From contig CM057162.1 of the NCBI GenBank assembly GCA_029962745.1, forward strand, positions 9,302,408-9,366,407: a stretch of 64,000 nt of DNA. Direction: 5' to 3'. The first letter of the stretch is position 1; the number at the start of each line of letters is the position of its first letter. A model generated the notes under the pieces. It worked only from the letters and a program-made list of their open reading frames with translations. It did not search any database and was not told the origin of the DNA. Source of the DNA: Echinometra lucunter (taxonomy: Eukaryota; Echinodermata; Echinoidea; Camarodonta; Echinometridae). Both the position numbers and the translations under genes were made by a program. Shown here one piece after another: positions 55,601-64,000 of this stretch.

Positions 55601-58600
55601 AAAAAATAGGATTTGGTAATGCTTATGATCTTTTTTTCATATGCCTTTCCCTTGGTAATGGAATTTCAAACAAGAACCCAGGGAAGATGATAAAGTTTAG
55701 ATCAACATATATTTACTCGTTCGTTTCTTCCTCCAACGCCTCATAAGAGCCACAACACATAGCACAATCAGCAGCAAAACAATGACAACTGGTACAACTG
55801 CAAAAAGATAAACAACGTTTGGTACTCCTGATAAACTTTTTTGCGGTACCCTTGTGGTAATATTGTTAAACGGAACCTGTCACTTAATACGGGGAATCTT
55901 AATATTCTGTTTTACATTCTTAAATGACCTCACTTAAGTTTTAGGCGTATGTCTGACATTCAGTGTTGTAGTGCTTTGATGCAAGGCCTTGGCCTTAAGC
56001 GCTTTAAGGCCAGTTTTTTTACAATGCCTTGGCCTTGGACTTCGATGCCTTGGTCTTGAGCGTGCCTTGGTCTTGGCCTTGAAATTCTCCAAAAAATTCA
56101 AGGCATTCTCAAGGCATATAAACAACTATAATTTTATAGTATTATTTTTTTTTACAGTGAAGCTAAACTATCTTTAAATCAAATGCAAATTGTATGCAGT
56201 CAGTGTGTATCACAAAATTGTAGGCAAATATTATAATGCTTTGATAACAAATACAAATTACAAGTACGTTTTTGCAGTACGTTACTCTCCTGTGGGGGTT
56301 CTTTGGTACTGCCCATTTGTATTTCTTGTCACAATTAATCTTATTTGATTTGCTTGCAGAAAGTGGGGGAGTGATGGAGGGTTAGGGCTTATGCAATTAG
56401 CGAGCATTGCAAAGACCAGTGAATGTGCTGTGTACATGCTCTCCGAATACTTCTATAAAGTTTAACAGATGTCAGATTGACACAAAGTTTATAGTAGTTT
56501 TTGTTTCAACTAAGTTTGTTGTAACCTTTTGCTTTGTTTTCCAGAAAGAAGAAAGGCTTGAGCATGTAACATTTATCCTTTATCATTTCAAAAGTTCTTA
56601 TCCTTAATTATCTGCAGCCCTAATTATGTTGTGCAACATCGTGCAATTGCTTGTTGACCTGAAGTGAAGTGCCACAGGAAAAGCTGTAAAAATTTTTTAC
56701 AAAGATAAAATCTGAATTAGAAAAAAAACTTCAACCTGCATGTGCATATTATTTTGGAATCAGTTTAAGCGACAATTCAGGCGTATTATTAATAATGTAT
56801 ACCTGGTAAAAAATAATGATTGGGAGGGTCATTTTATTTGATTTTCAAAAGAATATCCCAAGTACGATTTGGGTACTCAGACATCTAATACAAAACAGAA
56901 AACTTAAAGGTATTCTTAATTGATTGACTTGAGTATAAGTTTATCAATTAGAATGTCAACCTGTTTGCTTTTATGCTTGTATGATATCAGTTCACGCGCA
57001 GTCTTCCTTCGTTATTTGATCCACTTTTCTTATATAGTATGCCTTGGCCTTGAGGTTTCCATGCCCTGCCTTGGCCTTTGGTTTGCATGCCTTGGCCTTG
57101 GCCTTAGCCTTAGAGGTTTGCCCTTGAGGGTTTGGGCCATGACTACAACACTGCTGACATCCAGATTAATTTACGATTGGATTGAAATATGGCTTTTATC
57201 CTTATCAAAGGAGTGGTTAAAGATTTCATGTGAACACGCTATATCCGTCCAGTTGAGTACCGAGCCATGAGAATATTGGCGAATATTCGGTCATCACCAT
57301 ATTCTTTCATATGAAAGATCGTTTTGTATACTTCTTTCTTAACCCGTTCCGGACTGAGCCCGCATATATGCGGGCTGAGTTTTCTCCACTCGTGGACTGA
57401 GCCCGCATATATGCGGGCTGAGAAAATCGGAGAGACGAGCCCACTTTCATACCTTCTATCTAACTCATTACTTCATGGATGAACATAAATCCTTGATAAT
57501 TCGATTGATCAAAGATTTTACGAAGTGGTTTGCTTTGTTTTAATGTGAAAAGATAACGATTTGGGGTAGAAAACACAGTTTATAAAACACATTTCCAATC
57601 GAACTCGAGTCGAAGAGTGCGCATAGCAACGTTCATGATCTCCGCCGAGAACCGACCAATCAGAATAGGCACGCTCTTTCTAATTTCCATATGAATTACA
57701 CTACCCTCGATCTCACGCTCGCTCTTTCGTATTTGCATATTCTATGCAAATTAGATCGATCGACCACCTCGCTTTATTATGGCTTTATTTCTGTACCTCA
57801 CTGATATGCGAACGCTGACTCTCCATTGCCACCATACAGTTTAGTTTACATAATTTGTATTGAATTTTAGATTCAGAATATTTTCATCGAGGTTTGGGGG
57901 ATTGTTTTTATTATCTATAATTTGACTTTGCTGACGACTTGAGTTTGAGCTAGCTGACGACAGAGGATTTGAGGAAGTAGAATTTGAACTTTGAACTTTT
58001 GGTCTTGAAACAAAAAGAGTACAAGAAGAAAAAGGGGGGGTGTAAAGAATGAAAAGCGATACATAGAGTGGGTTGAAAAGAATGGGGGGAAAAAGAAAAA
58101 ATGGGGTTGAAAATAATGAAAAGCGATACATAGAGGGATGGGCATGGGGAGTGAGAGTGCATGTGAAAGAAAAAAGAAAGAGAGAACGGTAGAACGTTTT
58201 TTTTTTTTTTTAGTTGGGGGTGGCCAGTATGAAAATTTTTAGACAAGCAAAAAAAGAATTAAAAAAAAAATGGGGAACGATTTTCTCCAAATTATCTGGG
58301 GTGGGAGGTTCCGTCGACCCTACTCCCTCATATCAAGATACACTTTGTGCCGCACTTTCACTTTGTTCAGTAACAGACCCTGATTGAAAGTTTAGTTTTG
58401 AGACAATCCTAGCAAATTTACTTTTTCCCGAATAAATCTCGCAACCTTGGGTTGATTGGGTTGATTGGAGAGAAACAAGAAAAATTGTTGAAATAAGAAA
58501 GAGAAATTTTTAGAAAGGGAGGGAAAAGAAAAAGGATCAAAATATTCCGAACTCTTCGACAACAACAGCAATAACGATGATGATAATGATGATGATGATG

Positions 58601-59781
58601 ATGATGATGATAATGATTATAACAATGATAATAATAACTATAATATTAATAGCAATTATAATAATATTCAGCAGCAGCAGCAGCAACATCATAATTATTA
58701 TTATCAATATCATTGACATTATCATCATTTTATTCAGCAAATCAAAGATACACATAGAATTTCAATGGAACAAATTGACATTCTTGATGAAAATGAAAAT
58801 GATTCCCCGGGTGCACTGACAAGTTGCCTGGAGCGGGGCAAGCAAAATTAATCATCGAGGCTCTTGAGGGGGGGGGGGGGGGGCTTACATTTGTTTATTT
58901 TACTGCATAGTGTGAGTGTGGAGAAAAAAACGAATTAATAAAAAATAAGAATGATGATAATGATAATGATAATAACAAAATGACGTTATGGTGTGAAGTT
59001 CGAAATTCTCTTTATGAATTAAACTTCTGATCAACGGAGTGTAATTTAGCTGAAAGGAAATGAAGGGGTTGGGGATAAAGAGAGTGTAGTCAGAGGACCA
59101 ACAAAAAAGAGAGATCTTGGTAATATAACTGTATAATGTATAATTCCCTTATCATTTTACTGATAATCTTGGTTCTTTCCTCGTCCACCCCCTCCAACAT
59201 ACATGCCCCTGGTGATGAATATGTATATGTATATATCAATCATATCAATCATTCCCTTTTTTCTTAACTCATTGTGTTTCAAATCAGTGTGTTGTTTCCA
59301 AGTTCTTGCAAGGTCATGGATACACTATTTTGCTACAAATGAAAGGCAAAATCTATAAATAAAAGCCTCTACAGATGGAGTAATCCGACTTTTGTTCTCG
59401 CTTTTGTAAACATTCGAGGTAACAATCCAGACAGCGCTCAACTCACGCACCCTCTCAACTTTTCTTACAATTAGCAGGATGTGAAGTTTTAGAGGTTGGC
59501 GAAGCTTACGAGGGATTGTTTGCCCCCTAAATCAATAATCTTGAATACACTCTCCGGTCCACCCCTTCAAACCAAACTATTATGAATAGTGTGCACGTAA
59601 ATAGGCCCTGGCTATATGGAAAGCCATCAAGCAAGGGCTTTTACTGGGTATGCAATGACTGATTCAAGCTTTTCAAGCAGACTATAGGCCTAGGTCCAAC
59701 AAGATGCCTACTTGGTATAATTATATAAGAAAAGGGAATTGTAAATGATCACCATTTTTTTAGATTAATTTTAGTTACCAA

Positions 59782-59828
<47 letters not shown>

Positions 59829-62800
59829 TCTTCATATATATATAATATGTGTATTTATATATCACTCGTAGTTGAAAATATGTAAACATAAGATGAGGTT
59901 TCATTTAGAACGAAAATCTGAAGTAGAGCTCAAAGAAATGATCCTCCCAAAATTATGAATTATAATACAAGCTGTATACCAGCGGAACCAGATGGCAGGT
60001 CGGGTCCCAAATGATTTTTTCGAACTGAACCAATAATAAAAATGTGCCAAATGTGCCCCAAATAATTTTTCGTCAAAAATGTAGACACAACGTTTAGAGC
60101 TGACGACCCTTACCGGGGGGGGGGGGGGGGGAATATTTCTTCTCAGTAGACATTGAATGAAAATTTGTTTGTTTATTTTCTTCTGCATTCGTAATAAGTA
60201 CAAAGTTGTTGTAAAATAGACGTATAACATAGATAATACAAGACATACTTTTTGACAATGATTTCCGCCTAATTCTCAATAAAATCTGGGAGTAAGGTAA
60301 TGACTAGAATGTAAGGTAATAAATAGCGTGTTTTCTCAAACTTCATTTCGCTTTCTTTCTTTACTTTTACGTTCATAAGTTTTTTATATGGATTTCGTTA
60401 TGTTTCTTTATTTTTCATTATCAGTGTCATGCATGTATGTATCATCCGCCTAATTCTGAATAAAATCCGGGAGTAAGATTATAAAAAGCGTGTTTTCTCA
60501 AACTTTATTCACCATTTTGCAAGTCGCCATACAATATAAGTGATGACCTGAGCGCAGCTTGGGTTCTAAAATTTCAAAAGCATGAAAGCATTTCCTGTCT
60601 TTTCATCGAAGATGAGAACAAAAGAAATGGAAGCTCTGTTATAAACCGTTCGGATAATCCCTATCATTATAGATTTCGTGCAATCAAGGCATTTTACCGG
60701 GGGGGGGGGGGGGGGGGGAGGCACTTCCACTGGAAGGTGGAATCCATGCCCAAAAGCAAGTAAAAGGAATGTTTTTCACAGTCGTTCGATGTACGCCCGT
60801 AAAGAGAAAAGGGTATATCAAAACGCCAATAACAAAAAAAAAAAAAAAAAAAAAAAAAGAGGAAAGTCTATTTCACCCCTAAAATGAAAATTAAATATTT
60901 GATGCATTGCTTAGGTACAGAAAACACGAAAAAATACTTTTTATGGGTATTCTGAGATCGATTGATGATTACAGGTTTATTGTATTATTGAAATCCCATG
61001 TACAAGCATCATGGTGTCCACCTTTCAATGACATTGGCCCCACTTACTGGATACCAATATTCCATAAAAATTGTGCGGATACTGCAGTGGCTTTACAAGG
61101 CGGACCTTACTTACGGGAAATACAAATGTTATAAGAGTTATTTCTGATTGACTGGCGATTTGTAGAGCTATATTTTAAAAAAACAAAAACGGGTATAGAG
61201 ACAAGTAGAAAATATGCACCTGTGTTATCCTGTTGACATAACCCCCTGCAGATTTAGGTTGGATAGAAATGAGATTTAAAAAAAAATATATATATATACT
61301 TGTTTGCTGTGGTCTCATTTTTATTTATGGTCCATTTTGAAATACACACCTTGTAATGACCATGATGACAGTGGTCCCCGAGATATCACTGTGATAGCCA
61401 TATATAACTCAGCAAGCGGGTCTACGAAACGAGCATCGATTTAATTCCCAGGTAGCCTGAACTTGTAAGAGTATAACACCCTCTTTGTATTGATATATTT
61501 TTCAAAATTTAATTTTTTCTTGTATATTCTCTTGTAATAGTTTTGGTGAATTGCCGAATAATGCATGATGATGATGACGATGATAACAACAATGACGATA
61601 ATTATAATAAAAATAGTAATAATGATGCTGGAGATTGATCTAGGGCTACAATTGATTATCATTTTTTTTCGGGGATTCTTTGGCAAAAATCAGTATAATT
61701 ATTCTTTTAAAATCCCTATGGCCACCATGATAATTTAGATAAGCGAAAGACCTACATGCAAAAACCACCTTGAAAAATGGTACTCATCTGTTCTTGCTGT
61801 TATTGGAGAATGGTTTTTAAAAACACAGCTGAGTGTAACATAATCGTAGGGCAAAGATCTTTCTCAAGTTATCCGCCAGCGTATAGCCTTATTACAGCGG
61901 AATTATTTATTGAACCATTTTCTGTGGCGTTCAGATTTTAAAATTCAAGAAGCGAGAAACTGATTTGCGGTTCTTATTCTCTAAATTATTTTTTCTTCAA
62001 ATCCGATCTCTGTGAGTAAATACAACAAAGAGTGAGGAAGATCTCACTATAAAGCTAAAAAAAAAAAAAAAAAAAATCCATAATACAGTTATTTTCGAAA
62101 AGACGTACATAATAAAGAATCAAATGACCTGTGAAAGTGATGCGACGGCAAAAGCTTTCATTAAAAAATAAATAAAAATCTGGTAATAATCATCAATATC
62201 ATACATCAAGAGAAGTGAACAACTTGAATGACAACAACTGGGGAAATGCACAAGGAATCGAAGATGCGTGGGGTGTGTAATTTGGTAAGATAATTACAGA
62301 ACTAATTCTTAAAACTAAGAGTAATCTATCATGATATAAATGACAATAATTCTAATAATGAAACCGTGTTTGAAAAAAAAGGATAGCACTAGAATTTGAA
62401 TACCAAATAAAGATTATCCATCTTGTGATTTAAGTAAGCGAGATTGAATATTTCTTTTTTTATTCAAGTACACAAAAAATGAATAGAAAATAAAATCGTT
62501 AGAATTATAAATAGCAAAATATGATAGCCCAAAATCATGGTTGCTATAGCATCTGAAAAGGAATAAAAACAATACTACGAAAAATCGGCATTGGTAGACA
62601 TAGCACGCGAGAAATGATTCGAAGAAGAAAAAGTGTAAAAAATTCAAAGGAAAAACAAATGATTTTCAAGAAAGAATGAAAAATAAAGGGGAGGATAAAA
62701 TTGACTTATACTCTCCTCCTTTTTTTTCTTTTAATTTCCGTCCCCGCTTTTCATTCTTCACTAAGAGAGAGACAGAGAGAAAGCTTGCGGAGTTTGGTTC

Positions 62801-63843
62801 GAAACACCAGAATCTCATAAATAATTCATTAGCTCCGCCGGCGATGAGCCAATGAGCAACCCAGAATATGAATAATTCATGTGCTTTTGCTCTCTTTTCG
62901 AGTGGCCGTATCATGCATAGTCAATAAGCCGACGGCACCCGCGAACAAAGCACTGATTGGCTATGAACGCAGTAGGCCTGTCAATTTTTTAATTCCGGAT
63001 GATTGTGACGTACCAAATGCCAAGCATGTATTTCATAAGGCCAATGTAAAATAATGCAGATCAGTTCATACCACAGAGTATCTGCTATATCTCTTTTTCC
63101 TTTCAGTTACAAAGCGTTTAAAAAATCGCCACATAAAGCCCTCAATTGGATATTAAAAAAGTAAAATTAATATTTTTGCTCCAGATGAGCCTTTAAAGCA
63201 GACTGCATACACTACCCAGTACCTTTGGACATGTTGGAGTATTCCATTGAGTCAAGCTGAACATCCTTACTGATGTGCGCGATCTGTATACTGCCTATCG
63301 ACAATTTTGACACCCATTCGTCAAATAAACAGACAGCAGATATCATTTTTCTTGGGCACCCTAATTGGTGAAAGCATTCGTAGGCTGCCCAGCAACATTT
63401 TTGTCGCATATTCCTCTACTCAAGAGACAATATGAATGAATCACAGGAGTTCTTACCTCCTTCAGCTACACATCTAAGTGGAACAGTAGTCTGATTAGGT
63501 ATCGTTGTATTAACTATAGCATCTATAGATTTGACTTCAATGGACACTGCTCTTTGGTCCTGCGATCCAGGAATATCTGATGCGACACAAACATAAGGTG
63601 TTTCACTTGGTTCAGCCAAGGTTGAGACTGATTTGTTTTTTGTCCCGTCAGGATTTATAACTTCCTCGGAATTAGTTGTATCCATCTTTTGGGACCCTTG
63701 CAGGAAAAACAGATCGATATCTGGATAGTAACCTGATGCAGAACAGGTGATGGGGGTACCAGCGGATCTTGAAATAGTGCAGGATTCATTGGAAAACAGC
63801 CCCTGACATTCATTGATGACGGGAATGGGTTCCAAAGGAGGGG
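42921..63843 (-). CDS. Gene 3: mirror paralog of gene 1 (ten exons seen, partial at both ends)
   Basis: On the minus strand the exons are 63843-63457, 55797-55711, 55268-55230, 54666-54427, 53502-53215, 50879-50610, 48454-48377, 44934-44695, 44288-44082 and 43199-42921. Order, lengths and phases equal those of gene 1 (one exon has three extra codons), and no stop or frameshift is present. One splice site is broken: the donor after the membrane exon is AT instead of GT. This leaves open whether the death-domain exons are still joined to the receptor. The last two exons of gene 1 have no visible equivalent. Confidence 0.7.
43200..44081 (-). other. Gene 3 intron F-G
   Basis: 882 bp against 2313 bp in gene 1. 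It lacks the LINE and the MITE-like element found in gene 1 but holds a G run near 43481-43488 and a different dispersed repeat (gagtggcccctgtatcat near 43760). No exon seen. Confidence 0.55.
44082..44288 (-). CDS. Gene 3 exon F: death-domain-like unit 5
   Basis: The exon has 69 codons, phase 1, with donor GTAAGTAC and acceptor after AGTTCAAG as in gene 1. It contains DELENVLECITSTAKMEQL, ARLGVKND, LQRLKEWRDNC with the Trp and FRETLHGLGLSG. It confirms the otherwise ambiguous exon start in gene 1. Confidence 0.75.
44695..44934 (-). CDS. Gene 3 exon E: death-domain-like unit 4
   Basis: The exon has 80 codons, phase 1, with acceptor GGCATTCAG and donor GTGATTG. DDDLAILSKHL, AVPLFLEKLGISFDK and EEKLRGWRDESIKES are kept, with three extra residues (DMI region) before EEKLRGW. 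The intron just beyond its 5' side carries foldback element 2. Confidence 0.8.
45215..45515. repeat. Tandem block inside foldback element 2
   Basis: A unit of roughly 105-115 bp containing ccccaaacctccttgtacattcgcctctttc and aaaataacatg.atttctct.tca.atagct is present about 2.5 times. A short reverse copy at 45205-45250 lets it fold back. It is not in element 1. Confidence 0.7.
46140..46160. repeat. Poly-G run inside foldback element 2
   Basis: A G-run in place of the poly-C/CT segment at the matching (mirrored) position of element 1 (ctccctcccccctactcc, near 40013-40030), showing expansion of a short G/C tract. Confidence 0.7.
47913..48220. mobile_element. CACTGTG-rich MITE, right arm
   Basis: Inverted ends CTGCCAG...AGAACACAGTGTCC flank many TTCACA/TGTGAA half-sites. 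It is the mirror of 12484-12816 and the ends are better preserved here. The family spread before the duplication. Confidence 0.65.
48377..48454 (-). CDS. Gene 3 exon D: conserved 26-codon linker
   Basis: Phase 1; acceptor TTTGTTTCAG, donor GTAAGTTTC. One residue differs from gene 1 (SYANTF for SYAKTF). It joins units 3 and 4. Confidence 0.75.
49013..50284. mobile_element. Right-arm-specific insertion with GC-rich head
   Basis: The gene 1 intron runs uninterrupted across the matching point (about 11610-11690). The first 300 bases here carry repeated words ggaacggg, aaaacgggggc and ttcggaac and end in a CpG-rich palindromic patch (gcggcccgggcgccggctgcgctcgcgc). The rest is plain. It is probably a repeat or two nested repeats; no coding domain is seen. 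Confidence 0.5.
50610..50879 (-). CDS. Gene 3 exon C: death-domain-like unit 3
   Basis: The exon has 90 codons, phase 1, with acceptor TCAATCTAG and donor GTAATGG. EVKGFVYKLTGRHCTRLAKA and EMISDWIAEQE are kept; changes are mostly conservative. Both splice sites are intact. Confidence 0.8.
51025..51345. mobile_element. TTAA-flanked MITE (piggyBac-like), copy 2
   Basis: TTAA lies on both sides (51021-51024 and 51346-51349). The ends are inverted: CTAGGTCGTGGGCTTCCATGG on one side against TTAGGTCGTAGGCTTTCATGG on the other. The gene 1 intron shows the unoccupied site with a single TTAA (10857-10860), so insertion and duplication of TTAA can be read directly. Confidence 0.85.
51735..51930 (-). 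mobile_element. tRNA-derived SINE copy, right arm (2)
   Basis: The mirror of 10255-10500, with the AGCATGAATCAAAGTTCCC tail and a tRNA-like core at 51792-51862 whose acceptor stem is damaged. Its outer end is interrupted by the (ATT)n-tailed SINE at 51943. Confidence 0.65.
51792..51862 (-). tRNA. tRNA-like core of SINE, damaged acceptor
   Basis: The B-box is present (GGATTCGATTCC on the minus strand), and the anticodon loop contains TTCATA. One side of the acceptor is lost. Not a functional tRNA. Confidence 0.3.
51943..52174 (+). mobile_element. SINE with (ATT)n tail, right-arm specific
   Basis: The segment runs from TTAATTTCCTTCAGC through aacccaggtgaggtgaatgg and gccagggtaataat to gatatgcgctatacaag and an ATT tail. 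This is the layout of a known class of short retroposons in sea urchins (recognised from general memory, not searched). It replaces about 15 bases of the older SINE present intact at 10250 in the left arm. Confidence 0.6.
52315..52490 (-). mobile_element. tRNA-derived SINE copy, right arm (1)
   Basis: The mirror of 9842-10125, with the same tail and tRNA-like core. The outer flank is replaced by unrelated sequence (52500-52980). Confidence 0.65.
52405..52475 (-). tRNA. tRNA-like core of SINE
   Basis: The acceptor pair is nearly complete with one mismatch (GCCTCCG side), the B box GGTTCGATTCC is exact and the loop again carries TTCATA. Repeat-derived. Confidence 0.4.
52500..52985. repeat. Right-arm-specific insertion with (AT)n and a hammerhead-like word
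   Basis: An AT run at 52617-52684 and, at 52941-52964, CTGAAGAAGGCATGATTGCCGAAA read in pieces: CTGAAGA, a GGCA/TGCC stem, then GAAA. The left arm lacks this block. Such CTGANGA...GAAA motifs mark many animal retroelement repeats. The element type is unresolved. Confidence 0.4.
53215..53502 (-). CDS. Gene 3 exon B: death-domain-like unit 2
   Basis: The exon has 96 codons, phase 1, with acceptor CTCTTAAG and donor GTGAGTGTC. RLDYIVRQIG, FGRFLEELITEQQ and MMKWRKRINNGSHFILLSLA are kept. Open throughout. Confidence 0.8.
53503..54426 (-). other. Gene 3 intron A-B
   Basis: The mirror of 8422-9333, similar length and content, no added element seen. Confidence 0.55.
54427..54666 (-). CDS. Gene 3 exon A: death-domain-like unit 1
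   Basis: The exon has 80 codons, phase 1, with acceptor TTTATTCCAG and donor GTAAGTAC. YELWYLVQ, DLQKLKDAL, ELLCEWKDT and GYGLGGPLKRM are kept. Twelve residue changes from gene 1, no stop. Confidence 0.8.
55230..55268 (-). CDS. Gene 3 exon: 13-codon juxtamembrane linker
   Basis: Acceptor CCATACAG, donor GTAACTC, phase 1. It encodes SSDDPEAMPLFEK. The tyrosine of gene 1 (PLYEK) is Phe here, so if that Tyr is a phosphorylation site it exists only in gene 1. Confidence 0.75.
55364..55369 (-). terminator. Conserved AATAAA in the intron after the membrane exon
   Basis: The minus strand reads AATAAA in the same context (tgtaataaa.agatattttcac) as gene 1 at 7461-7466. It would allow polyadenylation of a transcript that stops right after the membrane exon. 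Motif-based inference only. Confidence 0.3.
55711..55797 (-). CDS. Gene 3 exon: transmembrane helix, splice donor lost
   Basis: Acceptor TTTTTGCAG, phase 1. The helix VVPVVIVLLLIVLCVVAL is followed by MRRWRKKRTSK. Where gene 1 has AAAT|GTATGTTG this copy reads AAAT|ATATGTTG, so the GT is AT. Reading on gives Y-M-L-I and TAA. A GT four bases further on would shift the frame. A short-tailed receptor is the simplest product; use of an AT donor or skipping of this symmetric exon are the alternatives. Confidence 0.8.
55960..57153. mobile_element. hAT-like non-autonomous element with GCCTTGGCCTTG minisatellites
   Basis: The ends are inverted CAGTGTTGTAGT / ACTACAACACTG. CTGACAT occurs outside both (55953-55959 and 57154-57160), and gene 1 has this word once at the unoccupied site. 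Just inside each end are runs of GCCTTGGCCTTG-type words. The 7-8 bp duplication and CAG(T)G-type termini fit the hAT superfamily. The middle is AT-rich without a transposase frame. Confidence 0.7.
57357..57419. repeat. Two copies of a 20-bp perfect palindrome
   Basis: AGCCCGCATATATGCGGGCT occurs at 57357-57376 and again at 57400-57419, each within a ggactg...gctgag context. Each can form a 9-10 bp stem or a cruciform. They sit at the left edge of the 5.6-kb insertion. Confidence 0.9.
58030..58140. repeat. Short tandem duplication in purine-rich DNA
   Basis: aatgaaaagcgatacatag occurs twice about 70 bp apart within A/G-rich sequence. Minor repeat. Confidence 0.6.
58565..58735. repeat. (GAT)n/(AAT)n/(CAG)n simple repeats
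   Basis: GAT runs near 58575-58612, ATA/TAT-rich DNA after it, and a short CAG run near 58670-58685. Translated frames here are isoleucine/methionine runs only. Confidence 0.85.
59784..59823. repeat. (AT)n microsatellite
   Basis: About 40 bases of alternating AT. Confidence 0.95.
60255..60520. repeat. Direct duplication, about 180-bp spacing
   Basis: The block cgcctaattct.aataaaatc.gggagtaag ... agcgtgttttctcaaact appears near 60266-60340 and again near 60449-60507. A two-copy repeat without coding content. Confidence 0.65.
60699..60860. repeat. Poly-G (about 20) and poly-A (about 24) runs
   Basis: G run at 60699-60718 and A run at about 60836-60858; another poly-A is at 62056-62076. The short frame between them is not credible. 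Confidence 0.85.
62975..63456 (-). other. Gene 3 intron next to the Ig exon
   Basis: Matches gene 1 intron 6215-6680 in reverse (for example tgccaagcatgtatttcat, gactgcatacac). No feature inside. Confidence 0.55.
63457..63843 (-). CDS. Gene 3 exon: Ig domain (C1-like)
   Basis: The exon has 129 codons, phase 1 at both ends, with acceptor TTTTTGCAG and donor GTAAGAAC. The cysteine pattern NEC, ESC, ITCSASGYYP and YVCVASD is identical to gene 1, as are NES and NKS. Changes cluster near TTNSEEV and the stalk. The upstream part of the gene runs out of the window. Confidence 0.85.
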
Positions 63844-64000
63844 CTGCAAAAAGAAATACCACACTACTAAAATATCAGCCAAATACTTATTACACAGTAA
63901 AAAAAAAAAAAAAAAAAAGGGGGGTAGTTAAAATCATTGTCTCGGTTTCTATGTGCACACGACTGAATGTTGGTTTAGAAATTTACATGTAAAACATATA
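63844..64000. other. Window edge upstream of the gene 3 Ig exon
   Basis: An A run at 63899-63918 followed by GGGGGG. The sequence is unlike that upstream of the gene 1 Ig exon except for the splice site itself. No exon recognised. Confidence 0.5.

Larger units (their letters stand above)
57337..62974. other. 5.6-kb insertion in the gene 3 Ig-membrane intron
   Basis: Gene 1 intron sequence is continuous across the matching point (around 6690), while here gttttgtatacttc and ggcctgtcaat are 5.6 kb apart. Contents include two 20-bp palindromes (57357, 57400), a CpG-rich patch at 57600-57770 and poly-T/poly-A runs. GAT and AAT repeats are at 58570-58720 and 61564-61625. G runs are at about 58868, 60115 and 60700, an AT run at 59784-59822 and A runs at 60836 and 62054. 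No frame has a recognisable domain and no inverted ends are apparent, so several nested insertions are likely. Confidence 0.55.

Overview
This is eukaryotic, animal genomic DNA: coding sequence is split into short exons with GT-AG introns, and the rest is rich in microsatellites, poly-G/C tracts, MITE-like and foldback elements, tRNA-derived repeats and a decayed LINE. The protein family (Ig domain, transmembrane segment, many death-fold-like units) and the foldback elements with 15-bp tandem-repeat arms and an 8-bp target duplication point to an echinoderm, most likely a sea urchin. That identification is inference, not proof. There are no bacterial operons, CRISPR arrays or rRNA genes.

The window is organised around one receptor gene family in three copies. 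Gene 1 (+, 5822-19647, 5' end not found) has one Ig exon, one transmembrane exon, a 13-codon linker and nine further exons. Most of these encode death-domain-like six-helix units of about 70-95 residues, each in its own exon. Every junction from the Ig exon to the last exon can be placed in phase 1. Gene 3 (-, 63843-42921) is a mirror-image paralog with the same first ten exons, all open. The equivalents of the last two exons are absent, possibly lost in a 500-N assembly gap at 41780-42279. The two genes form the arms of a large inverted duplication: 11.1 kb on the left, and 20.9 kb on the right, which has been swollen by later insertions. Between them lies gene 2 (+, 32234-37978), a partial relative with a V-type Ig exon, a transmembrane exon that runs straight into a stop, and a linker exon. 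It is followed by two death-domain exon relics that are each inverted in place (38.1-39.0 kb).

The main biological observation concerns the exit from the transmembrane exon. In all three paralogs, reading past that exon gives a very short basic tail ending in four residues of the pattern (C/Y)-(M/V)-L-I and then a stop. Gene 1 keeps a GT splice donor there, so a long death-domain tail can be spliced on. In gene 3 the donor is AT, and in gene 2 the equivalent donor is gone. The family may therefore encode both long signalling receptors and short-tailed forms, and the short tails of genes 2 and 3 end in a YxxPhi-type sorting motif.

The two arms act as natural empty-site controls for each other. 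Elements present in both arms (tRNA-like SINEs, a CACTGTG-rich MITE) predate the duplication. Arm-specific elements probably came later: the LINE fragment on the left; on the right a TTAA-flanked MITE, a hAT-like element, a second foldback element, an (ATT)n-tailed SINE, a GC-rich 1.3-kb block and an unexplained 5.6-kb insertion.

The remaining spacers (1-5.8 kb, 19.7-32.2 kb, 33-42.9 kb) hold repeats only: palindromic MITEs, foldback elements with tandem-repeat arms, homopolymer-G repeats and simple repeats. All calls were made by eye; no database search or alignment program was run.
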